From: Fidelibacterota bacterium
GTDB taxonomy: Bacteria; Marinisomatota; Marinisomatia; Marinisomatales; TCS55
Direction: 5' to 3'
Length of the DNA: 14,197 nucleotides
NCBI GenBank assembly: GCA_004124535.1
Contig: SCKQ01000055.1
Coordinates: 1 to 14,197, forward strand
This document shows positions 1 through 6,090 of this stretch, in pieces. The notes below the pieces were generated by a model. That model saw only the letters and a program-made list of their open reading frames with translations, searched no databases and was not told where the DNA came from. The translations under genes were made by a program, and so were the position numbers. The first letter of the stretch is position 1. Each line of letters opens with the position of its first letter.

Positions 1-148
1 AAAAATAATCAGCGTCTGTGCCAATTATATTTAATTCGGAAAGACAGTATCCAAAACATTCGCCAAAAGATGTCCCCGTTTTAATCTGGATAATATCTTG
101 CCCAAACAACAAGCTAGTGAGGATTAACAGTGGTAGGAAGCGCTTCAT
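1..148 (-). CDS. Secreted small protein, N-terminal fragment (runs off left edge)
   Basis: An open frame reads leftward from an ATG at 148-146 for 49 codons with no stop and leaves the window. It starts MKRFLPLLILTSLLFGQD: a basic start, a hydrophobic core and a likely cleavage after LLFG, as expected of a Sec signal peptide. The mature part (IIQIKTGTSFGECFGYC...) has two cysteines spaced C-x3-C, which could form a disulfide or bind metal. I do not recognise a named family. The LLFGQ signal-peptide end is common in Marinimicrobia-type exported proteins. No Shine-Dalgarno sequence is visible upstream, as is often the case in Bacteroidota-like bacteria. The terminator-bearing repeat at 167-217 lies just upstream and belongs to the next gene. 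The signal peptide is clear; the function is unknown. Confidence 0.6.
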   Translation of the reverse strand, partial: MKRFLPLLILTSLLFGQDIIQIKTGTSFGECFGYCLSELNIIGTDADYF

Positions 149-166
149 TAAGACAATATTACATCA

Positions 167-217
167 CGCCAGTCCTAAATGTCCATACACAAAAAACCCC
201 GCTACTTGGCGGGGCTT
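167..217 (-). repeat. Composite end-of-gene repeat, copy 1 (terminator plus conserved tail)
   Basis: On the plus strand this reads CGCCAGTCCTAAATGTCC, then a short spacer, six A, and a CCCCGC...GCGGGG hairpin. Closely related units occur at 9234-9283 and 13841-13892, sharing both the GTCCTAAATGTC block and the A-run/hairpin. All three have the same orientation and lie just downstream of a minus-strand gene. The tail block is not needed for a terminator, so the whole unit seems to be repeated. Confidence 0.6.
191..217 (-). terminator. Rho-independent terminator of the SDR-like gene
   Basis: Read on the minus strand: a perfect 6-bp stem (GC-rich, 214-209 with 202-197), a 6-nt loop, then six T (196-191). 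It lies 33-59 bases past the stop of the minus-strand gene at 250-924, the right place and orientation to end that transcript. Confidence 0.8.
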
Positions 218-249
218 AATGTTTTATTTTCTATAATGTTACTAACCAT

Positions 250-924
250 TTAAACGAGTTTAGCGACTTCGTTGATCTCTTTATTGTTAAGTATTTTCTC
301 TTTATACTCACCATTTAGGCAATATATCATAGCCCTACCCATATTGATACTGTTGGTAGCGGTTCTGGGGAAAAATTTTAGGATTTGATAAAGAATTCCA
401 AAAATACCATATAAAAGACTTACCCAAATTGTTTTTGAGCCTACACCACGATAAGGATGGATATATCCAGGACGAAACATATAAGCAGCACGAAATGGCA
501 TATCTAAAATACGGTTCTCTGTCTTTCCTTTTACTCTTGCCCAATGAACTTTTCCTTTTTCAGTAGAATCTGTTCCTGCTCCCGTGACATATGTAAAGAT
601 ACTATCTTTATTTTTATCGAGAAATGTCTTGGCAAAGTGCATAGTCAATTCATAAGTGATTTTCTCGTAATCTTCTTTAGAAATACCAATGGAAGAGACT
701 CCTAGTGAAAAGAAACAGGCATTATATCCTTTGAGATCATCCTCAATATTTTTTAAATCCATGAAATCTGATACCAATAACTCTTTGAGCTTCGGATGTG
801 TTAGATTAATGGAGCTGCGGTTTACTACTAAAACTTTCTCAACCCAATTATGATCAAGGCATTCCAATAACACTCCTTTACCAACCATCCCCGTTGATCC
901 CGTTATGACTACATCATATTTCAT
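250..924 (-). CDS. NAD(P)-binding Rossmann-fold protein, atypical SDR / epimerase family
   Basis: This 224-residue protein has an N-terminal Rossmann fold. MKYDVVITGSTGMVGKG carries the TGxxGxxG dinucleotide-binding motif at residues 8-15, and a VVNR segment follows the second strand. The family is atypical SDRs annotated as NAD-dependent epimerase/dehydratase and related to HTATIP2. The usual active-site YxxxK is WARVK here (W128-K132), so the catalytic Tyr is replaced by Trp. I recall this variant from related bacterial proteins; it argues against standard dehydrogenase chemistry. Residues 165-185 are hydrophobic and could touch the membrane. The length fits the family. The gene stands alone: a terminator lies just downstream, and the 5' side faces relic DNA. 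The ATG at 924-922 gives the complete fold; no strong ribosome binding site is visible. The substrate cannot be told. Confidence 0.85.
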   Translation of the reverse strand: MKYDVVITGSTGMVGKGVLLECLDHNWVEKVLVVNRSSINLTHPKLKELLVSDFMDLKNIEDDLKGYNACFFSLGVSSIGISKEDYEKITYELTMHFAKTFLDKNKDSIFTYVTGAGTDSTEKGKVHWARVKGKTENRILDMPFRAAYMFRPGYIHPYRGVGSKTIWVSLLYGIFGILYQILKFFPRTATNSINMGRAMIYCLNGEYKEKILNNKEINEVAKLV

Positions 925-981
925 TTAACTAAAAAGATATATTTGATTATTAGAATTAAATCTACCCATCATCCCAGTAAC

Positions 982-1008
982 AAAAAACCCCGCTACTGGG
1001 CGGGGCTT
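982..1008 (-). terminator. Rho-independent terminator left behind the relic T9SS gene
   Basis: It has the same design as 191-217: perfect stem CCCCGC/GCGGGG (988-993 with 1000-1005), 6-nt loop, and six A at 982-987 that become a T-run on the minus strand. It lies 23 bases past the stop codon of the decayed T9SS tail at 1031-1150, so it probably ended that gene. It may still insulate the SDR-like gene, whose start is at 924. Confidence 0.75.
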
Positions 1009-1030
1009 GATGTTTACCTATTTAAAGAAT

Positions 1031-1150
1031 CTACTTCAATAGCACCATCTTCTTAGTGCTAATGTATTCCCCAGCATGTATCTGGTATAGGTAAATCCCA
1101 GCGCTCACTGGTTTCCCGTAATCATTAGTAGTATCCCAGATCCCTGTCTG
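1031..1150 (-). pseudogene. Remnant of a T9SS type A C-terminal sorting domain
   Basis: The minus strand ends in an open frame reading ...TGIWDTTNDYGKPVSAG, then IYLYQIHAGEY and ISTKKMVLLK, then TAG at 1033-1031. It aligns almost residue for residue with the last 40 residues of the intact domain at 13898-14197. Such domains mark cargo for the type IX secretion system and are removed at the outer membrane. Upstream of about 1150 the homology stops abruptly at the palindromic repeat (1153-1230), and the expected NYPNPFNP start and the cargo are missing. The frame stays open through the repeat only to about 1215. The gene was therefore truncated, probably by insertion or recombination at the repeat. 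A terminator remains downstream. Confidence 0.8.
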
Positions 1151-1152
1151 TC

Positions 1153-1230
1153 GCCCGCGTACTTGCATACGACGGGCAGGTAGTACCAGCGCAGGCAGGC
1201 TTCGCCTGACTCAAGTCAGGTCTCAGGATG
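1153..1230. repeat. Palindromic intergenic repeat with stacked hairpins
   Basis: Three inverted repeats lie head to tail. Hairpin A (1153-1177) pairs GCCCGCGTA with TACGACGGGC: nine pairs, one bulged A, loop CTTGCA. Hairpin B (1196-1208) is CAGGC-TTC-GCCTG. Hairpin C (1205-1220) is CCTGAC-TCAA-GTCAGG and shares bases with B, so only one of the two can form. It ends in CTCAGGATGAC, resembling the GTCATCCTGAG repeats dispersed in many bacterial genomes. It is much more GC-rich than its flanks. No coding potential is seen. It abuts the breakpoint of the T9SS relic. Confidence 0.65.
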
Positions 1231-1272
1231 ACAAAACATCACTTTTTCATAGTTATTTTCGAATAAGTAACC

Positions 1273-1971
1273 TCAATCAGAAAAGACCCTGGCCGTAACT
1301 ACCGTAATATCATCCAGTTTGCCGCCCAGTCCCTCAACGAACCATGAAGTTTTGGCTTTCGTATTGTCTCCAATAAGACGTGCCTGCCGGGCGAGGTTTC
1401 GGGCCAGGCCGTCCAGATCACTTTCCTCAGCAGCCAGTTCTGCCACAAAATCTTCAAACAGGTTATCCCATAGGCCGTCGGTTGCCATCACTACCAGGTC
1501 TCCCGGAAAAAGTTCCTGCTTTTCCACTATCCCGTCTTCCGGCAGGTCAGGACTGCCCCCGCCCAGCTAGAAAGGAAAATTGAAGGAATGGATAGTAACG
1601 CTACGGGATTGAAAAACCTGTCCGTCGCGAATAACAATGAATCCGGAGTCCCCGAGGTTGATGGAAACCAGATACCCCTCTTTTAGTACGGCAACACAGG
1701 CTGTGGATGTACCGCGCTCCTGATTTCCGTCATAGGTCCGGCGAAGAGCTTTAACAGGATCCAGTTCCCCGGACAGCACCGCCTGTTCCGTGAAGCACAT
1801 CAGTTCCCAGGCATAGACTCCCGGGTCAACACCATGGAAAATCCAACCACCAACCCCATCGGCGACGCCAAGGGCGTTCATTTCATCATTGGCGAAAAGT
1901 GCGTCTTCACTGCCGCGAGCAGCTTTATCCGGGTGGGGAATGAGGCAGCTTCCGGATGTAAGTCTCAGCAT
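1273..1971 (-). pseudogene. PTC7-like PP2C serine/threonine phosphatase interrupted by in-frame TAG
   Basis: A single frame encodes a PPM/PP2C phosphatase of the PTC7 type, broken only by a TAG at 1569-1567 (codon 135). Before it come SGSCLIPHPDKAARGSEDAL (acidic E22-D23), GVADGVGGW (D38-G39) and INLGDSGFIVIRDG. After it come GDLVVMATDGLWDNLF and GKLDDITVVTARV. All metal-binding aspartates expected of a PP2C are present, and the roughly 231-residue length suits a minimal PTC7 domain. The stop falls in HSFNFPF-stop-LGGG, where relatives usually have Gln (FPYQLG), so one CAG-to-TAG change explains it. Recent inactivation, a base-call error or low-level readthrough would all fit. A GTG at 1527-1525 could restart a C-terminal piece, which alone would be inactive. 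I counted 69 G/C in bases 1321-1440, more than in the neighbours. The nearest downstream feature is the palindromic repeat. Confidence 0.75.
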
Positions 1972-2157
1972 GAGTCAAATCCCCGGTCCGAATAATTTGC
2001 ACCAGCATTCAAGGTATTTATCTCACTCTATTTTATTCCAAATCATGGAATATGACATTAGAATATGGAACTGTCCTAAGGTCTAATCATCGTAAATTTG
2101 GTGGGGTTTATCCCGAAGGATTAATAAAACCATTTATTTAAAGGAAACGAGGGAATA

Positions 2158-2493
2158 ATGATGGAGTTAACGCAAATGAAATGCGTGGCCTGCCGGAAAG
2201 ATGCGCCTACTGTCACTGATGAAGAAATTGCAGATTTACAGCACCAGGTGCCCGATTGGAAGATCATTGAACGGGATATCATTAAGCGGCTGGAAAGGGT
2301 GTACACTTTCAACAGTTTCGCAGAAGCTTTAGGATTCACAAATAAGGTTGGAGAATTAGCAGAAACAGAAGGTCACCACCCTGCTCTATTGACTGAATGG
2401 GGAAGAGTAACGGTTACCTGGTGGACGCACAAAATAAAGGGCCTGCATCAAAACGATTTCATTATGGCTGCCAAAACGGATCAATTATACTAA
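2158..2493 (+). CDS. phhB: Pterin-4a-carbinolamine dehydratase
   Basis: This 111-residue protein matches the PCD/DCoH family along its whole length. The enzyme dehydrates 4a-hydroxytetrahydrobiopterin, regenerating the pterin used by aromatic amino-acid hydroxylases; in bacteria without such hydroxylases it may serve molybdopterin or folate chemistry. The signature is complete: E69-x3-H73-H74-P75, W81, H91 and D100 with the family spacing. The N-terminal [11 protein letters not shown] carries a CxxC, common in bacterial members. GAGGG at 2149-2153 serves either ATG 2158 or ATG 2161 (4 or 7 bases away), so the first residue is uncertain by one. It is cytoplasmic. The cyclase-family lipoprotein starts 36 bases downstream on the same strand, probably in one transcript. 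No hydroxylase is in the window. Confidence 0.93.
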   Translation: MMELTQMKCVACRKDAPTVTDEEIADLQHQVPDWKIIERDIIKRLERVYTFNSFAEALGFTNKVGELAETEGHHPALLTEWGRVTVTWWTHKIKGLHQNDFIMAAKTDQLY

Positions 2494-2529
2494 CCCCTTT
2501 GAACCCTGAGCAAATAATGGAGGCATAAG

Positions 2530-3327
2530 ATGAAGTTAAAACTGTATTTATTCGGTCTGGTAATTGGTTCCCTCTTTCTGACAGGATGTGCACCATCTAA
2601 ATCATTCCCATCCGGGAAATGGATTGACCTGACTTACGAATTCTCATTCGAGACGATTTACTGGCCTACATCAGACACATTCCAGTTGAAGGAAGTTTTT
2701 GAAGGAACGACAGATAATGGGTATTATTATACGGCAAACACTTTTTGCACAGCGGAGCATGGCGGGACTCACATTGATGCTCCAATCCACTTTGCGAAAG
2801 GCCGCTGGACGGTGGAACAGATTCCCCTCCATCATCTCACCGGAAAGGCGGTTGTGATTGATGTGTCCGGCAATGCACTACAAAACCGTGATTATCAAAT
2901 TGGAGTGGATGACTTTACCAATTGGGAAGCAACTCATGGGAGGATTACAGAAGGGACTATCGTACTTTTAAAAACCGGCTTGGGACAATTCTGGCCTGAC
3001 CCGGCGAAGTACATGGGTACCGCTAAGCGTGGTCAGCAGGCTGTGGAAGACCTCCACTTCCCCGGACTCCACCCCGATGCAGCGCAGTGGTTGGTTGACA
3101 ATCGTTTGATCCACGCAATTGGCCTGGATACACCCAGCATAGATTACGGACAGTCCGAATTATATGAAAGCCATCAGATATTATTCGATCGAAACATTCC
3201 CGCCTTTGAAAATGTGGCCAATCTGGATCGGCTGCCGCCTACAGGTGCCTGGGTCATAGCGCTACCGATCAAAATTAAAGGTGGCAGCGGGGGACCCTTA
3301 CGGATTGTTGCTCTTTTACCGGATTAG
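2530..3327 (+). CDS. Cyclase-family (kynurenine formamidase-like) lipoprotein
   Basis: This 265-residue protein begins with a lipoprotein signal peptide: MKLKLYLFGLVIGS and then LFLTGC, lipobox Cys20. The mature protein should be anchored in a membrane facing the periplasm. Residues 31-265 form a cyclase/putative metal hydrolase domain (PF04199), the family of KynB-type kynurenine formamidase and isatin hydrolase. The metal motif HxxxHxDxxxH is intact (H77, H81, D83, H87 in HGGTHIDAPIH). H215 and E227 (in AFENVANLD) match the later catalytic positions. GLDTPSIDYG at 198-207 is also typical. GGAGG at 2519-2523 gives a strong ribosome site for ATG 2530. It follows the pterin dehydratase by 36 bases, a hint of aromatic amino-acid catabolism but not proof. 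The substrate is unassigned; a lipoprotein anchor is unusual for cytoplasmic KynB. Confidence 0.88.
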   Translation: MKLKLYLFGLVIGSLFLTGCAPSKSFPSGKWIDLTYEFSFETIYWPTSDTFQLKEVFEGTTDNGYYYTANTFCTAEHGGTHIDAPIHFAKGRWTVEQIPLHHLTGKAVVIDVSGNALQNRDYQIGVDDFTNWEATHGRITEGTIVLLKTGLGQFWPDPAKYMGTAKRGQQAVEDLHFPGLHPDAAQWLVDNRLIHAIGLDTPSIDYGQSELYESHQILFDRNIPAFENVANLDRLPPTGAWVIALPIKIKGGSGGPLRIVALLPD

Positions 3328-3394
3328 ATCTGCTGAAGCACTGTTCACTACAGGTGTATTTTCCCTGAGTCAATTATTCTCAAAACAAAGGGAA

Positions 3395-4693
3395 TCAATC
3401 CCACTGCAGTGTTAAACTGTTATCCCTGTCCAATTCCACCCGTGTTCCGAATTGTTCACCTTCTCTATTCAAGATATCTCTCGACCACACAGCATCGGCT
3501 CTTGTGGCCCGATTGACTCTAAGGCGTTTGATTTGGGTTGGAATCATTTGCAAACGAACAAGTTCGCCAGTCAAGGGACTTACGCTTACAAAGTACATCA
3601 AGCCCAAGTCAGCTCTAAAATCTTCATAGCCGCCAATTCCCTCATAGTCATTTAGAAAGTCACCACAGCCGTAGAGAATTAGCTTGTGCTTATAAACTTC
3701 TATTCCCTTTACATGGTGAGATGAGTGCCCATGAATTACATCTACACTGCCATCATCAATTAGTTTGTGAGCAAGTTTAACTTGATCAGAGGGAATGCGA
3801 TAACCCCAATTACTCCCCCAATGAATAGAGGCGACCACGATATCTCCCTTCTGCTTCACTTCCACGACTTTATGTTTAATATTCAGGATTGTTTCATCAG
3901 ACGAGTCTTTTAAGAAATTTACGCCAGGCTTCTCTTCCGAAGCGGACCAATCTAAAGGAATTCCGCTTGTTTCTAATCCGTATGAAAACACAATCACCCT
4001 TCCTTTTCCTTCCACCTCAATCACCGCAGGCGCTTCCGCATCCTGAAGATCTTGTCCTGCTCCTGCGCTTCTCACGTTCACTTTCTGCAATGATTCCAAT
4101 GTTTCCTCGAGGCCTGAGTAACCCCAATCGAGAATGTGGTTATTTGCAAGCGAACAAAAATCTATCTTGGCTGCTGTTAGACAGGAGGTATTCTCGGGAT
4201 TCATTCTATAGTGTATGGTTTTCTTCTTCCCAAAATTGTCACTTCTGGTAACGCTCGTTTCTAAATTAATTATCCTCACGTCCGGTGCTGCTCTTTCCAG
4301 TTCCTTAAGGGCATCTCCCCAGATGTAAGCATAGCTGACTGGCTGTTGAACTGGACCATTGGCCTTTTCAGCCAGTTCTACATATCCTCTGGCACTTTTC
4401 ATGTATTGCTCGTGGATAAGGGGGTCTGCGGGATGAGGCAGGACCTGATCAATGCCTCTTCCTATCATGACGTCACCGCACATGAACATAGTGATCATAC
4501 TGGAAATTTTTAAGGGTTCATCAGCCGCTTGTTGTCCTGGGTTTTTCGTTTCAGAGAGACCGTGAGCCTGCTTTGCACCATTTTCGCTAAATGCTAATCC
4601 CGCGAGTAAAGCGAAAAAGAAAAATCCAGTGAAACCATAAGGCTGGAGTTTACACCAAATGGGCCTACAGTCGAAGCAGGTCACCTGCGACAA
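3395..4693 (-). CDS. CapA-family (PgsA-like) metallophosphatase-fold protein
   Basis: This is a CapA/PGA_cap (PF09587) protein of about 432 residues, related to proteins needed for poly-gamma-glutamate capsule synthesis and to calcineurin-like phosphoesterases. Motifs in order: CGDVMIGRG (72-80), INLETSVT (142-149), LANNHILDWG (182-191), HWGSNWG (291-297), HGHSSHH (321-327) and GDFLNDY (344-350). A hydrophobic stretch at 21-35 (FTGFFFFALLAGLAF) should act as signal or anchor, so the domain is probably outside the cytoplasm. The start is uncertain. No in-frame ATG lies between the upstream TAA and the domain; TTG at 4693-4691 is the best choice that keeps the signal segment, with a GTG three codons later. 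It lies 59 bases behind the GYD gene and may share its transcript. No ligase of the PgsB type is nearby, so a capsule role is unproven. Confidence 0.85.
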   Translation of the reverse strand: MSQVTCFDCRPIWCKLQPYGFTGFFFFALLAGLAFSENGAKQAHGLSETKNPGQQAADEPLKISSMITMFMCGDVMIGRGIDQVLPHPADPLIHEQYMKSARGYVELAEKANGPVQQPVSYAYIWGDALKELERAAPDVRIINLETSVTRSDNFGKKKTIHYRMNPENTSCLTAAKIDFCSLANNHILDWGYSGLEETLESLQKVNVRSAGAGQDLQDAEAPAVIEVEGKGRVIVFSYGLETSGIPLDWSASEEKPGVNFLKDSSDETILNIKHKVVEVKQKGDIVVASIHWGSNWGYRIPSDQVKLAHKLIDDGSVDVIHGHSSHHVKGIEVYKHKLILYGCGDFLNDYEGIGGYEDFRADLGLMYFVSVSPLTGELVRLQMIPTQIKRLRVNRATRADAVWSRDILNREGEQFGTRVELDRDNSLTLQWD

Positions 4694-4752
4694 CGAGCGC
4701 TGGATGGTCAGGAAAGAGGTGGATTCAGGCGAGGTATATTTTCCTTAACGGT

Positions 4753-5034
4753 TCATTGCCCGACTAATTCATCAAAGCGATCAGCATCTACAGCGGGATA
4801 AGTAGTAAAAGAAATCCCACTCATCCGGGCCAATTCAACACTCGCTTTCAGTGCAGATTCATTATCGGAAAATTCTACTATTCCCGCTAAATCAATATTT
4901 CCTAATAATGCGTAAAGACACTGCACTGAACCACCGCATTCTTCGACAATTTTGATCGCTTTATCTTTTCTTTCACCACTTATATTCTCAATAGCGTCAG
5001 TTGAATAATTACCTAAAATGACATATGTATTCAT
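4753..5034 (-). CDS. GYD domain protein
   Basis: This 93-residue protein fits the small, single-domain GYD family (PF08734), whose biochemical role is unknown. The fold resembles ferredoxin-like alpha/beta dimers. It starts MNTYVILGNYSTDAIENI, and its middle GGSVQCLYALLGNIDLAGIV and VEFSDNESAL give the family pattern; it ends FDELVGQ. I chose ATG 5034-5032 because AGAGGAG lies about seven bases upstream on the minus strand. A longer start at 5055 would put that ribosome site inside the gene. It has no signal peptide, so it should be cytoplasmic. It is first of two minus-strand genes (CapA-like next) and is divergent from the cyanophycin genes across a 217-base gap. Confidence 0.85.
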   Translation of the reverse strand: MNTYVILGNYSTDAIENISGERKDKAIKIVEECGGSVQCLYALLGNIDLAGIVEFSDNESALKASVELARMSGISFTTYPAVDADRFDELVGQ

Positions 5035-5090
5035 TATCAACTCCTCTTTTACCATAATTTAACAACAATTACACAACTTATATTACAAAC

Positions 5091-5120
5091 AAAAAACCCC
5101 GCGGACGTTGGGCAAGGGGC
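5091..5120 (-). terminator. Decayed terminator of the repeated family
   Basis: Six A followed by CCCCGC, then a partner GC-AA-GGGG at 5112-5119. The stem is interrupted by an AA bulge, so it is a weakened version of the perfect stems at 191-217 and 982-1008. No minus-strand gene ends here now. It may be all that is left of a lost gene, or it may limit antisense transcription between two divergent genes. The rest of 5035-5251 is AT-rich and holds nothing else I can support. Confidence 0.4.
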
Positions 5121-5251
5121 AGGTCAATTTTAATTTTAGGTGTAGAATAATAATACCGAAATTATTTTTAATTTAATTGAGTTAAATCAGTTAAAGAGAA
5201 ATGTAAATTTTCCACCCTTATTTTTAACCATTTTTATTACTTGGAGATCCT

Positions 5252-6058
5252 TTGAATACAAAACAGCTATTCCTTATTGGTGGTAATGAGGAGAAAGGGA
5301 AAAAGCCGCTGCTTTTAAATAAATTCCGCCAACTGTATAACCAATCAGATGGTCCTTTAATTCTAATCACCGGTGCATCCAAATTTTCAGAGGAATCTGG
5401 AAATACTTATACAGAAGTTTTTACCAGACTAGGCTGCAGTAATATCATTCATTTGCCTCTAACTCAGCGGAGTGATTGTAATTCTCCTGAAAATATTAAA
5501 TACCTGAATGAAGCATCCGCTGTATTTATCACTGGAGGAAACCAGATAAAGTTAGCTGCTATTATGGGGGGCACACTTTTATTCCAGAGAATCAATCAGA
5601 GGGTAAACGAGGGTCTTTTATATGGTGGCACAAGCGCAGGCGCAAGCATTGCCAGTAAATTAATGGTAGCTGGTGGTAGAGGCGGGTATAATCCAAGGAG
5701 AAACCTGGTTAAACTAACAGGAGGTTTAGGATTGATAGGTAACTGCATTATTGATCAACACTTTCGTGAAAGAAACCGGCTTTTTCGCTTAGCAAGTGCA
5801 GTAAGTTCAAATCCCAAATTTATTGGTTTAGGTATAGATGAAAATACAGCAGTATTAATCACAAATGACCGATACTGCAGAGTGTCAGGAAAAAATACAG
5901 TGACGATACTCAATGGCAACAGTATTACCCACTCAGGGTATTCGGAAGGGAAACCACAGGATGCAATCTCAATTTTTGGTATGAACATGAATATAATAAC
6001 GCCAGGATATGGTTATGACCTAGAAGAACGTTTACCATTAATGAAAGAGAAAAATTAA
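5252..6058 (+). CDS. cphB: Cyanophycinase, peptidase family S51
   Basis: This is a 268-residue cyanophycinase, the serine exopeptidase that cuts cyanophycin (multi-L-arginyl-poly-L-aspartate) into beta-Asp-Arg dipeptides. Motifs: FLIGGNEE near the N terminus; FITGGNQIKL (92-101); the nucleophile elbow GGTSAGA (125-131, Ser128); IIDQHFRERNRLFRL (166-180), which supplies the His/Glu region; and GLGIDENTA (192-200). The length matches the 260-280 residues of family members. The start is a TTG at 5252 with GGAG at 5243-5246 six bases before it, a good site; no in-frame ATG fits. No signal peptide is seen, so it is the intracellular type. The synthetase follows 32 bases downstream on the same strand, as in cyanobacterial cphBA operons. 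No isoaspartyl dipeptidase for the next step is in the window. Confidence 0.95.
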   Translation: MNTKQLFLIGGNEEKGKKPLLLNKFRQLYNQSDGPLILITGASKFSEESGNTYTEVFTRLGCSNIIHLPLTQRSDCNSPENIKYLNEASAVFITGGNQIKLAAIMGGTLLFQRINQRVNEGLLYGGTSAGASIASKLMVAGGRGGYNPRRNLVKLTGGLGLIGNCIIDQHFRERNRLFRLASAVSSNPKFIGLGIDENTAVLITNDRYCRVSGKNTVTILNGNSITHSGYSEGKPQDAISIFGMNMNIITPGYGYDLEERLPLMKEKN

Positions 6059-6090
6059 GAATCATCAAATTCCATTTTATTGCAGACAGC

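Noticed and set aside
3328..3394. Terminator between the convergent cyclase and CapA genes
   Set aside because: TTCCCT and AGGGAA can pair, but the loop is long and no T-run follows on either strand, so I could not support it.
5178..5209. Sigma-70-like promoter TTGAGT ... TAAATT before cphB
   Set aside because: The spacing is about 20 bases and the region is AT-rich, so such matches are expected by chance; promoter rules for this lineage are uncertain.
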